Shown here: in pieces, positions 7,914 to 15,593 of the stretch
Numbering within the stretch: the first letter of the stretch is position 1
Layout of the letters: every line of letters begins with the position of its first letter
Assembly: GCF_000429825.1 (NCBI RefSeq)
Contig: NZ_KE386963.1
Coordinates: 1-38,998 of the forward strand
Direction: 5' to 3'
Length of the DNA stretch: 38,998 bases
Origin: Cohnella thermotolerans DSM 17683
GTDB taxonomy: Bacteria > Bacillota > Bacilli > Paenibacillales > Paenibacillaceae
Program-made: the position numbers and the translations under genes
The notes under the pieces: generated by a model
Database searches by the model: none
Told to the model about the DNA's origin: nothing
What the model saw: only the letters and a program-made list of their open reading frames with translations

Positions 7914-8800
7914 CAATCGCTCGTTTCCTCTCGCAGGGATTTTTCACCCATTGTAGCATGTTGATTTTCGACAAACAAAGGGAGAAACCTTATTTCCATC
8001 GAAGCGGCGCTCTCCTGCTTCGTCAACACCTTCAGTTCCGACTTGTTGGAGGCGTGAAGCGCCTTGATCTGCGCGATCAACTCCTTCTGCTGGGCGGCGC
8101 GCAGCGACTGCAGCTGAGCTTGAAGCGCGGCCGTCTCGCTCTTCCAGGTCGACGGCTGCGACGTACCGGCGGTTGCCGCCGCCGAGCTGCCGCTCGGGGC
8201 GGATTCCTCCGCGAAAGCGGAGCCGGCCACCGTCAGCAGGGCCCGGTTCCCGTGTCGCCGCAGACGAACGGCGATCTCGGTTCCCGGACCGTTATGGTCG
8301 ATCGCGTTCCCGACCAGATTGACGAGCACCTGGCGCAGGCGCGCCGGATCGGCCTTGGCGTAGAGCTCCCGGTCCCCCTCCGCCGACAACCGCATACCCG
8401 CTTCTTCCGCCTTGTGCTTCATCTGCATAACGGTCTGCTCGGCAAGCTCGGCCATGTTCACCGTCTGGAAGTCGAACGTCACACGGTGCTCCTCGAAAGC
8501 CGGCAATTCCTGAATCTGGCCGATCAACCGCCCGAGCCGCTCTGTCTCGGCGAGCGACAGGTCGGCGAACTCCTTCCGCTCCTCCGCAGACAGAATACCG
8601 TCCGAGACGGCCTGAAGCGTTCCCCGAATGCTCGTCAGCGGCGTTCGCAGCTCGTGGGAAAATTCCGTCAGCAGCCTCCGCCTCTGTTCCTCGACCCGCT
8701 CGATCGACGCGTGCGCGGAATCCGTAATCCTGCATCGGCAACAAGAATAGGCCGCCCCCGGGTTCGCATCCCCGGCAGACGGCCCCTCGCCGACCTCCAT
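7913..8800 (-). pseudogene. Chimeric relic: histidine kinase core fused to a secreted-protein start
   Basis: The 295-codon frame carries a HisKA phosphoacceptor ('LTEFSHELRTPLTSIRG', His49) and the first part of the ATPase with the N-box ('NLVGNAIDHN', 161-170). It has no sensor, membrane or HAMP region before and no G-boxes after. At about residues 187-194 the kinase gives way to what looks like a signal-peptide end ('LLTVAGSAFAEES') followed by a low-complexity, glutamine/alanine-rich coiled coil (about 200-262). The last ~30 residues seem to be random read-in up to the AraC promoter. I read this as debris from at least one deletion that joined two genes. The frame abuts the opuAC stop. A functional protein is very unlikely. 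Confidence 0.7.
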
Positions 8801-8810
8801 CTTTTGCAGC

Positions 8811-9710
8811 TTACTTCGTTTTCAAATCCTCAATCGAGTTGATGTCCATATATTCCGGAACGACGAGGCCGAGCTTCGTGCCGACCAGGTTCGCGCCCAG
8901 ATCCTCGAACTGTCCTTTATACTTCTCGTAGTAGTCCTTGTGCGTCGTCGGCAGCCAGGCGGCGACCATCGCGTCCGCGCTTCCGTTCGCGATGCCGGCC
9001 CACATCGGGCCCGCTTCCACCTGCAACGTGTCGACCTTGTAGCCGAGCCGCTGCTCCAGCACCTGCTTGACGACGTTCGTGCTGGCGATCTCGGAATCCC
9101 AGGCCACGTAGGCCAGCTTCAGCTTCTTGCCGTCTTCCTTGGGAAGATCCTTCACCCAGCCGTCGACCTTGTCCGCGTTGTCCTTCACCCATTGCGACGC
9201 CGCTTCTGCGGGGTCCTTGCCGTCCACGACCGCGGACATGACGACCGCCATGTCGTCCGGCGTCCACTCGAAGTTATCCAGCATCGCGTAAGCGGAAGGA
9301 GCGTCATTCTTCAGGCCGTTCCGTACGACCGTATGAATCTCCTCGTCCTTCCCGTAGGAGCCCTTCGGGTCCTCCAAATATTTCAGCTTGTACTTGGCGA
9401 ACATCCAGTGCGGCGTCCAGCCGGTGACGATAATCGGCTTCTCGTCCTTGTACGCCTTATCCAGCGCCGCCGCCATGGCCGCGCTCGACCCCTCGACCAG
9501 CTTCCAGTCGGTTAACTCGTAATCCTTCATCGCTTGCTGCGTTTGCTTCATCAAGCCCGCTCCGGGATCGATGCCGATAATTTCATGCTTCACCTGATCG
9601 CCGATCGATCCCCCGCTTGCGCCGCCGGATTTCCCCGTCGAGCAACCCGTCAGCGCCAGGACGCCCGACAATCCAACGGCGATTAGAGCTCGGGTCGCAA
9701 ACTTAACCAT
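8811..9710 (-). CDS. opuAC: Glycine betaine-binding lipoprotein OpuAC
   Basis: A 299-aa substrate-binding lipoprotein of the OpuA glycine betaine/proline betaine ABC importer. A lipoprotein signal ends at LTGC (Cys23). Domain order is that of Bacillus OpuAC: 'IIGIDPGAGLM', then 'GWTPHWMFAKYKLKYL', then 'KLAYVAWDSEIASTNVV' and 'EAGPMWAGIANGSAD'. The aromatic cage tryptophans lie in 'TGWTPHW', 'VAWDSE' and 'AAWLPT'. The ATG overlaps the opuAB stop by 8 bp and has a GGAGAGG site. Last gene of opuAA-opuAB-opuAC; it is followed within 11 bp by the kinase relic, and I see no clear terminator. Confidence 0.95.
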   Translation of the reverse strand: MVKFATRALIAVGLSGVLALTGCSTGKSGGASGGSIGDQVKHEIIGIDPGAGLMKQTQQAMKDYELTDWKLVEGSSAAMAAALDKAYKDEKPIIVTGWTPHWMFAKYKLKYLEDPKGSYGKDEEIHTVVRNGLKNDAPSAYAMLDNFEWTPDDMAVVMSAVVDGKDPAEAASQWVKDNADKVDGWVKDLPKEDGKKLKLAYVAWDSEIASTNVVKQVLEQRLGYKVDTLQVEAGPMWAGIANGSADAMVAAWLPTTHKDYYEKYKGQFEDLGANLVGTKLGLVVPEYMDINSIEDLKTK

Positions 9711-10545
9711 TCGATCCTCTCCTTTTCCTCTTCACCATGTTCTGCGTCATGCGGTCCAGCACGATCGCCAGCACGACGATCGCGAGTCCGGCTTCGAAGC
9801 CTTGGCCCGTCTTGATCTGCGTCACGGCGCCGTAGACGTCCGCCCCGATGCCCTGGGCGCCGATCATCGACGCGATGACGACCATCGACAGCGACAGCAT
9901 GATCGTCTGGTTGATCCCGGCCATAATGGACGGCATCGCCAGCGGAATTTGCAGCTTGAACAGCTTCTGGTTGCGCGTGGAGCCGAAGGCGTCGGCGGCT
10001 TCGACCAGATCGCCCGGCACCTGACGGATGCCCAGATTCGTCAGCCGGATCGTCGGCGGCACCGCGAAAATAACCGAGGCGATGACGCCCGGAACGACGC
10101 CCAGGCCGAAGAACGTCACCGCGGGTATGAGATAGACGAAGGCGGGCATCGTCTGCATGAAGTCCAGCAGCGGCGTGAGCGCGCCGCGGACTTTGTCGCT
10201 CTGGGCGCACCAGACGCCGAGCGGAACGCCGACAACGACGGAAATGAGCGCCGCCGTCAGCACGAGCGCCAGCGTGTCGACCGTGTGGTCCCAGTAACCG
10301 AGATTGTCGATGAGCAGAAGACCGACGGCGGTGAACAGCGCGAACTTCCATTTGCCCAGAAAATAAGCCAAAGCGGCGGCCAGCACAATGAACACCAGCG
10401 CCGGAATCCAGTGGAACAAATCGGCGATGCCGTTCACGACGCCTTCGACGCAGAACGAGATAAAGTTAAATAAGGGCGCCAAGCCCGACTCCAGCGCGTC
10501 GACGAAAGCCTCCACCCATCGATCCAGCGGCAGCTTAGGAAACAT
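9703..10545 (-). CDS. opuAB: Glycine betaine ABC permease OpuAB
   Basis: A 280-aa integral membrane subunit of OpuA with about seven hydrophobic segments and a BPD_transp_1 core. The segment 'PLLDFMQTMPAFVYLIPAVTFFGLG' region is characteristic of the ProW/OpuAB family, and the EAA loop contacting the ATPase is 'LVEAADAFGSTRNQKLFKLQ'-like (about residues 183-203). ATG start with GGAGG at about 8 nt. It overlaps opuAA by 11 bp and opuAC by 8 bp, consistent with coupled synthesis of the complex. It imports osmoprotectants at high osmolarity. Confidence 0.95.
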   Translation of the reverse strand: MFPKLPLDRWVEAFVDALESGLAPLFNFISFCVEGVVNGIADLFHWIPALVFIVLAAALAYFLGKWKFALFTAVGLLLIDNLGYWDHTVDTLALVLTAALISVVVGVPLGVWCAQSDKVRGALTPLLDFMQTMPAFVYLIPAVTFFGLGVVPGVIASVIFAVPPTIRLTNLGIRQVPGDLVEAADAFGSTRNQKLFKLQIPLAMPSIMAGINQTIMLSLSMVVIASMIGAQGIGADVYGAVTQIKTGQGFEAGLAIVVLAIVLDRMTQNMVKRKRRGSNG

Positions 10546-11743
10546 CGACCCGCACCTCCTCCGCCTGCACGGGATGGCCGGCCAACGCGCCCAGTACGGC
10601 GCCGCGGACGATGACCCCGATCAAGCGCTCGTTGTCGTCCACGACGGCGACCGGGTGTCTCGCGCTGCTGCAAATATCGAACAGTTGGTACAGCAGCCGA
10701 TCGTGCGTCACGACCGGAACGTCGCGGATAACGATGTCCTCGAGGCTCCGGCCCTCGCGGACGGCGGCGGAGGCGTCTTCCGCCGTAATGACCCCGACCA
10801 GCTTCCGGCCGCGGTCCACGACGAACAGGTTCGAGATGCCGCTCTCGCGCATAAGCTGCAGCGCGACGCGCGGCCCCCGGTCGAGCCCGATCGTCTCCGG
10901 CCGGCGCATGACCGAAGAGGCGGTCAGCACCTTGGACAAGTCGACGTCCTCGACGAACCGTTCGACGTACTCGTTGGCCGGATTCATCATCACTTCCTCG
11001 GGCGTCCCGATCTGCACGACGCTGCCGTCCTTCATCAGGGCGATCCGATCGCCGATGCGCAGCGCTTCGTCCAGGTCGTGGGTGATGAATATAATCGTTT
11101 TCTTCATCTTCTCTTGCAGTTCAAGAAGCTCATCCTGCATCTCCTTGCGAATGAGCGGATCGAGCGCGCTGAACGCCTCGTCCATGAGGAGGATGTCCGG
11201 GTCGTTCGCCAGCGCCCGGGCCAGACCGACCCGCTGCTGCATTCCCCCGCTAAGCTGGGAGGGCATGCTGTTCGCCCAATCGGCCAGACCGACCAGCCGC
11301 AGCGCATCGAGCGCCTTCGCCCGGCGCTCCGCCTTGGCGACGCCCTGCACTTCGAGGCCGTATTCCACATTCTCCGCCACCGTCCGGTGCGGGAACAAGG
11401 CGAACTTCTGGAACACCATGCCGATCTGCTTCCGCCGAACGCGGAGCAAGCTCTCCTTGTTCATCTTCACGATATCCTCGCCGTGAACGTAGATGCTTCC
11501 GCGGGTCGGCTCGATGAGCCGGTTCAGCATCCGCACGAGCGTCGACTTGCCGCTTCCGGAGAGACCCATGATGACGAAGATTTCTCCCGGCTCCACGGCG
11601 AACGACACGTTGTTGACGCCGACCGTATGATGCTTCTCGCGGTAAATCCGCTCCTTCGACCACCCTTCGTCCAGCAGGCGAAGGATCGAATCCGGGTCGG
11701 GACCGAAGACTTTGGTTGCCTGGCGCACTTCAATGATCGCCAT
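10535..11743 (-). CDS. opuAA: Glycine betaine ABC ATPase OpuAA with CBS domains
   Basis: A 402-aa ATPase of OpuA. Walker A is GLSGSGKST (60-68), the ABC signature is 'LSGGMQQRVGLARAL', and Walker B is 'ILLMDEAFSALDP', followed by the switch His in 'IIFITHDLDEAL'. The C-terminal ~120 residues form two CBS motifs ('GISNLFVVDRGRKLVGVI', 'RHPVAVVDDNERLIGVI'), the module by which OpuA senses ionic strength or cyclic di-AMP in characterised relatives. ATG start with GGGGTGA. First gene of the operon, behind a TTGACA promoter at 11789-11818. Confidence 0.95.
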   Translation of the reverse strand: MAIIEVRQATKVFGPDPDSILRLLDEGWSKERIYREKHHTVGVNNVSFAVEPGEIFVIMGLSGSGKSTLVRMLNRLIEPTRGSIYVHGEDIVKMNKESLLRVRRKQIGMVFQKFALFPHRTVAENVEYGLEVQGVAKAERRAKALDALRLVGLADWANSMPSQLSGGMQQRVGLARALANDPDILLMDEAFSALDPLIRKEMQDELLELQEKMKKTIIFITHDLDEALRIGDRIALMKDGSVVQIGTPEEVMMNPANEYVERFVEDVDLSKVLTASSVMRRPETIGLDRGPRVALQLMRESGISNLFVVDRGRKLVGVITAEDASAAVREGRSLEDIVIRDVPVVTHDRLLYQLFDICSSARHPVAVVDDNERLIGVIVRGAVLGALAGHPVQAEEVRVDVS

Positions 11744-11788
11744 TCGTTCACCCCATTTCTTCCAAGTTCGTATCCGGCTATGTACTTA

Positions 11789-11818
11789 AGTGTAAAAACA
11801 TGGAGCGTTCGCTGTCAA
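11789..11818 (-). promoter_or_regulatory. Sigma-A promoter of opuA operon
   Basis: On the minus strand a perfect TTGACA (11813-11818) and TACACT (11789-11794) are separated by 18 bp, 46 bp before the opuAA ATG. Confidence 0.65.
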
Positions 11819-11842
11819 CGGAACTTACCGTAATATCTGTTC

Positions 11843-11860
11843 GTACAGTAAATTCTGTAC
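11843..11860. promoter_or_regulatory. Candidate GbsR operator (inverted repeat)
   Basis: GTACAG-N6-CTGTAC lies between the divergent opuA and gbsR promoters, about 25 bp upstream of the opuA -35. It is extended on the right to TGTACAA, which recurs at 11950-11956. The assignment to GbsR is inference from position. Confidence 0.45.
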
Positions 11861-11914
11861 AAAGTTTACTCTCGAATGCTCCGTTTTCCTCCCTATTTCA
11901 ACTTTCAGGCTTTC

Positions 11915-11943
11915 TTTACTTTGTGGCCCGGGTTTTTTACAAT
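11915..11943 (+). promoter_or_regulatory. Sigma-A-like promoter of gbsR
   Basis: TTTACT (11915-11920) and TACAAT (11938-11943) with a 17-bp spacer, 37 bp before the gbsR ATG. Confidence 0.55.
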
Positions 11944-11948
11944 AGCGA

Positions 11949-11956
11949 TTGTACAA
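11949..11956. promoter_or_regulatory. TTGTACAA palindrome at gbsR transcription start
   Basis: An 8-bp palindrome just after the gbsR -10 box; its TGTACAA half is also found at 11856-11862. It is placed to allow autoregulation. Confidence 0.35.
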
Positions 11957-11980
11957 CACAAAGGTCAGGTGAACTTACAG

Positions 11981-12547
11981 ATGGAGCGCATCGAGGGTTT
12001 GACCCTTGAACAGGAACAGGCCATACAGAAAGCAAGGAAAAGAATCATCGAAGCGATCGGCAACAACATGGATCTGTACGGCATTACGCAATCCACCGGC
12101 CATCTGTACGGACTGCTTTTTTTCCAGAACAAACCGATGACGCTCGACGAGATGGGCCAAGCCATGGAGATGAGCAAGACGAGCATGAGCACGGCCGTGC
12201 GCACGCTGGTCGACCTGAAGATGGTGAACAAGGTTTGGGAGAAGGGCTCCCGGAAGGACCTGTACGAGGTCGAGCTGGACTGGTTCCAGACGTTCGCCGA
12301 TTTCTTCTCGCTCAAGTGGCGGAAGGCGTCGGAGATGAATCTGCACGCGTTGCGCAAGTCCAAGTCGGAGATGCTGGAGCTGTCCGCGAAGCATGCCGAA
12401 GACGAGGACTTTCAGCAGCAGGTGCAAGCGGACCTGGCCAAGATCGACGAAGCGATCCGGTACTACTCGTGGCTCAACCGATTGATCGAGACGTTTGAAT
12501 CGGGCGACATTTTCAAGCTCGTTCCGAAGGACGCTCCGCCGAAATGA
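11981..12547 (+). CDS. gbsR: GbsR/MarR-type regulator of osmoprotectant genes
   Basis: A 188-aa MarR-superfamily protein of the GbsR branch (GbsR and OpcR in Bacillus repress choline and betaine uptake or synthesis genes). The winged helix-turn-helix is at about residues 45-110: 'GRLYGLLFF'-like 'GHLYGLLFFQNKPMTLDEMG', 'MSKTSMSTAVRTLVDL', then a wing with 'VWEKGSRKDLYE'. A helical dimerisation tail follows. I chose the ATG at 11981 (CAGGTGA upstream); the longer frame from 11876 runs through the promoter. Divergent from opuAA, so it very likely controls that operon and perhaps itself, with choline or betaine as effector by analogy. Confidence 0.9.
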   Translation: MERIEGLTLEQEQAIQKARKRIIEAIGNNMDLYGITQSTGHLYGLLFFQNKPMTLDEMGQAMEMSKTSMSTAVRTLVDLKMVNKVWEKGSRKDLYEVELDWFQTFADFFSLKWRKASEMNLHALRKSKSEMLELSAKHAEDEDFQQQVQADLAKIDEAIRYYSWLNRLIETFESGDIFKLVPKDAPPK

Positions 12548-12582
12548 CGGCAGCTTGCCGAACTCTGCAACCATAAGTCTCC

Positions 12583-12632
12583 AACGCGCGAAAAATCCGG
12601 GACCGGGTTCATCATCGCGCGTTTTTTGTTTT
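12583..12632 (+). terminator. Rho-independent terminator of gbsR
   Basis: A perfect 9-bp stem AACGCGCGA/TCGCGCGTT (12583-12591, 12615-12623) runs directly into a T-rich tract (TTTTTTGTTTT). Confidence 0.8.
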
Positions 12633-12759
12633 AATGATTGATAATCGCGAGTACGGCTGCTTGCCCGATGGTTCCCATATAGAAAAATGCCATGAATTTA
12701 GGGCGAATTCTCACTGTAGTTTTCTCCGGCGTGCGGAGCTAAAATTTGATAGACATCTC

Positions 12760-12774
12760 TGTTAGCGCTTACAT
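12760..12774 (-). promoter_or_regulatory. cre (CcpA) box upstream of the GH74 gene
   Basis: Read on the minus strand, ATGTAAGCGCTAACA fits WTGNAANCGNWNNCW at all 15 positions. It lies 33 bp before the xyloglucanase ATG and just downstream of a -10-like TAAAAT (12740-12745; no good -35), a position where CcpA would block early transcription. Confidence 0.7.
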
Positions 12775-12806
12775 TCGCTCATCTCACAGGGGAAGGAGAC
12801 ACGTTT

Positions 12807-15179
12807 ATGTTGCGCAAGCTGGCGAGTTGCCTGACGGCCGCCGCCTTGTTCGTCGGCATCGCGGGAACCGCGTCCGCCGAAACGGCGTCGTCCGCAAGTC
12901 ATGCCAAGCAAGAAAACTACCAGTGGAGCCGGGTGCAAATCGTCGGAGGGGGATTCGTTCCGGGGATCGTTTTCAACCCGAAGGAGAAGGATCTCATCTA
13001 CGCCCGCACGGACATCGGCGGCGCTTACCGCTGGGACGCGTCAAGCAAGAAGTGGGTGCAGCTGCTCGATTTCGTCGGCATGGAGGAGTGGAACATGCTC
13101 GGCGTCGAGAGCATCGCCACCGACCCGGTCGATCCGAACCGCGTCTATGTGGCGTCGGGCACGTACACGAACGATTGGACGGACAGCAATGGCGTGATTC
13201 TGCGTTCCGCCAACAAGGGCAGGACGTGGAAGCGGACCGAGCTTCCGTTCAAGCTGGGCGGCAACATGCCGGCCCGCTCGATGGGCGAGCGGCTGGCGAT
13301 CGATCCGAACGACCACCGGATTCTTTATTTGGGCGCTCGCAGCGGCAACGGGCTGTGGCGAAGCGAGGATTTCGGCGCGACGTGGCACAAGGTCGACAGC
13401 TTCACGGCGACGGGGAATGTCAAAGATGATTACGGCGATACGGTGGGCGTGGCGTGGATTACGTTCGATCCGACGACGGGCGGGTCCGGCCGCAAGTCGC
13501 AGACGATCTACGTCGGCGTCGCCGACACGGAGCACAGCGTCTACCGCAGCCTGGACGGCGGCGCGACCTGGGAGCCGGTTCCCGGCCAGCCTGCGCAGGG
13601 CTTCCTGCCGAACCGCGGCGTGCTGTCCAAGAACGGCATGCTGTACGTGTCGTACGCGCAGGAAGTCGGGCCTTACAACGGCGGGCAAGGCTCCGTCTGG
13701 AAGTACGACACGAAGACGGGCGTGTGGGCGGACATTAGCCCGACGGGCGCCGGGAACACGAACAGCCCCTATGGCGGCTTGTCGGTCGACGCGCAGCACC
13801 CGGATACGCTCGTGGTCGCCACGATGAACAAGTGGTATCCGGACGAAGTCATCTACCGCAGCACGGACGGCGGGAAGACGTGGAAGCCGTTCTGGACGAT
13901 GGATTCCAGCACGGGCTGGCCGCCCGCCCGGGACAACGCGTTCACGATCGATTATTCGCTGGCGCCGTGGCTCGACTGGGGCAAGAAGCCGGCCGACATC
14001 GCGCCGGAGATCGCGCCGAAGCTCGGCTGGATGATCGCAAGCCTGGAGATCGACCCGTTCAATTCGGACCGCATGATGTACGGGACGGGAGCGACCGTAT
14101 ACGGAACGGACAACCTCACTTCATTCGATACGGGCGGGAAAGTCAACATCTCCGTCATGGCGAACGGCATCGAAGAGACGTCGGTGCTCGGCCTTGTCAG
14201 CCCGCCCTCGGGAGCTCCGCTGCTGAGCGCGCTGGGCGATATCGGCGGATTCCGCCACGCGGATTTGACGAAGGCGCCGAACATGATCACGAATCCGTAC
14301 ATCGGAACGAGCACGGACCTCGACTACGCCGACCTGAACCCGAACCTCGTCGTGCGAGTAGGCAATACGAACGGCGTGGACGCGGGGATGGGCGTATCGC
14401 AGGATAACGGGCAGACGTGGACGCCCGCCCGAAATCCGTGGACGACGCTGCCGCTGACCGGGGACAATAAGGATCAGCCGGATTCGCGCGATCAGACGAA
14501 CGGCGGCTGGGTTGCGGTCGGAGCGGACGGAAGCGCGATCGTCTGGAGTCCCGGAAGCACGTCCGACGCGGCTCCGCGGCACGTGAGTTACTCGAAGGAC
14601 CTCGGCCAGACGTGGGCCGCGTCCGAAGGCATTCCGGATGGCGCGATGGTGTCCGCCGACCGCGTCGATCCGAACCGGTTCTACGGGTTCGCGAACGGCA
14701 CGTTCTATGTCAGCACGGACGGCGGCCGGACGTTCGCGGCCTCGGCGGCGACGGGTCTGCCGGCGAAGCTGACCGGCAAGTTCAAGGCGGTCCCTGGCGT
14801 TGCCGGCGATATCTGGCTGGCGGGTGCCGCCGACAACACCGATCAGCAAAGCGCCTTCGGGTTGTATCATTCGACCGATGCCGGCCGCTCCTTCAAGAGG
14901 CTGGATTCAATCCAGGAAGCGGCCACGATCGGCTTCGGCAAGGCGGCGCCGGGCAAGACGTATATGGCTTTGTATACGTATGCGAAAATCAACGGCAAGT
15001 TCGGCATCTATCGCTCCGACGACGCGGGCAAAACGTGGGTGCGGATCAACGACGACGAGCATCAGTTCGGCGCCGCGAACCGGACGATCACCGGCGACCC
15101 TCGCGTGTACGGGCGCGTCTATGTCGGCACGAACGGGCTCGGCATCGTGCAGGGCGACTTGCGCAACGGTAAGCCGTAG
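12807..15179 (+). CDS. Secreted xyloglucanase, GH74 family
   Basis: A 790-aa extracellular endo-beta-1,4-glucanase acting on xyloglucan. A classical signal peptide (residues 1 to ~25, ending 'TASAET') precedes two seven-bladed beta-propellers with many Asp-box repeats of the 'S.DGG.TW' kind. The catalytic aspartates by comparison with characterised GH74 enzymes are Asp69 in 'IYARTDIGGAYRWD' and Asp478 in 'LGDIGGFRH'. No carbohydrate-binding module or dockerin is attached, so it is a free, catalytic-domain-only enzyme. ATG start with GAAGGAG. It is a single-gene unit with its own cre box and a strong terminator, implying repression by preferred sugars. Confidence 0.93.
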   Translation: MLRKLASCLTAAALFVGIAGTASAETASSASHAKQENYQWSRVQIVGGGFVPGIVFNPKEKDLIYARTDIGGAYRWDASSKKWVQLLDFVGMEEWNMLGVESIATDPVDPNRVYVASGTYTNDWTDSNGVILRSANKGRTWKRTELPFKLGGNMPARSMGERLAIDPNDHRILYLGARSGNGLWRSEDFGATWHKVDSFTATGNVKDDYGDTVGVAWITFDPTTGGSGRKSQTIYVGVADTEHSVYRSLDGGATWEPVPGQPAQGFLPNRGVLSKNGMLYVSYAQEVGPYNGGQGSVWKYDTKTGVWADISPTGAGNTNSPYGGLSVDAQHPDTLVVATMNKWYPDEVIYRSTDGGKTWKPFWTMDSSTGWPPARDNAFTIDYSLAPWLDWGKKPADIAPEIAPKLGWMIASLEIDPFNSDRMMYGTGATVYGTDNLTSFDTGGKVNISVMANGIEETSVLGLVSPPSGAPLLSALGDIGGFRHADLTKAPNMITNPYIGTSTDLDYADLNPNLVVRVGNTNGVDAGMGVSQDNGQTWTPARNPWTTLPLTGDNKDQPDSRDQTNGGWVAVGADGSAIVWSPGSTSDAAPRHVSYSKDLGQTWAASEGIPDGAMVSADRVDPNRFYGFANGTFYVSTDGGRTFAASAATGLPAKLTGKFKAVPGVAGDIWLAGAADNTDQQSAFGLYHSTDAGRSFKRLDSIQEAATIGFGKAAPGKTYMALYTYAKINGKFGIYRSDDAGKTWVRINDDEHQFGAANRTITGDPRVYGRVYVGTNGLGIVQGDLRNGKP

Positions 15180-15184
15180 AGAAC

Positions 15185-15231
15185 AGGCAGCCTAAAGGCG
15201 GGATTCGGTCCGCCGTTAGGCTGCCTTTTTT
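15185..15231 (+). terminator. Strong terminator of GH74 gene
   Basis: An 11-bp stem AGGCAGCCTAA/TTAGGCTGCCT with an inner GGCGG/CCGCC stem, followed by six T. Confidence 0.9.
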
Positions 15232-15280
15232 GTACGCGGGCCTCAGGGGCATGTCCTTTTTTTGATATCCCGATACATAG

Positions 15281-15307
15281 CAAAAAGCCCGGCATCCCTG
15301 CCGAGCT
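15281..15307 (-). terminator. Terminator of the mtl-pts operon
   Basis: Read on the minus strand, AGCTCGGCA-GGGA-TGCCGGGCT forms a 9-bp stem (one T-G pair) followed by TTTTT, 25 bp after the ptsH stop. Confidence 0.85.
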
Positions 15308-15332
15308 CTTGGGCCTATTCTCCTGCATGAAA

Positions 15333-15593
15333 TTATTCATGGATCCGGACGAGAAGCTCGCCCAGCGTCTTCATCGCTTCCTGCTCCTGATCGCCGTCGA
15401 TCTCCAGCGTCACTTCATCCTGGGCGGCAATGCCGAGGGTGAGCAAGCCGAGGGAGCTTTTGCCGTTGACCTTCTTGCCTTTGCTGAGCACGCTCACTTT
15501 GCAAGGGAACTGGCTGGCGGCTTGGACGAACGTCTTGATCGGACGAACGTGGAAGCCGGCCGGGTTGGTTACCGTAAACGATTGAGTAATCAT
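15333..15593 (-). CDS. ptsH: HPr phosphocarrier protein (divergent)
   Basis: An 86-aa HPr that passes phosphate from EI to EIIA. His15 is present in 'GFHVRPIKTFVQAA', and Ser46, the HPr-kinase target in Bacillota, in 'VNGKSSLGLLTLG'. The usual GLHARPA context is altered to GFHVRPI, making it a divergent HPr. The ATG overlaps the ptsI stop (ATGA), so the longer frame to 15827 is not used. It is the last gene of the mannitol operon, followed by a terminator. The residues needed for phosphorelay and for Ser46 signalling remain, but whether it also serves as the cell's general HPr cannot be judged from this window. Confidence 0.85.
   Translation of the reverse strand: MITQSFTVTNPAGFHVRPIKTFVQAASQFPCKVSVLSKGKKVNGKSSLGLLTLGIAAQDEVTLEIDGDQEQEAMKTLGELLVRIHE

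Noticed and set aside
10388..11833. 481-codon plus-strand ORF opposite opuAA
   Set aside because: It is antisense to a clear ABC ATPase; high-GC codon bias opens the opposite frame. No domain, no ribosome site.
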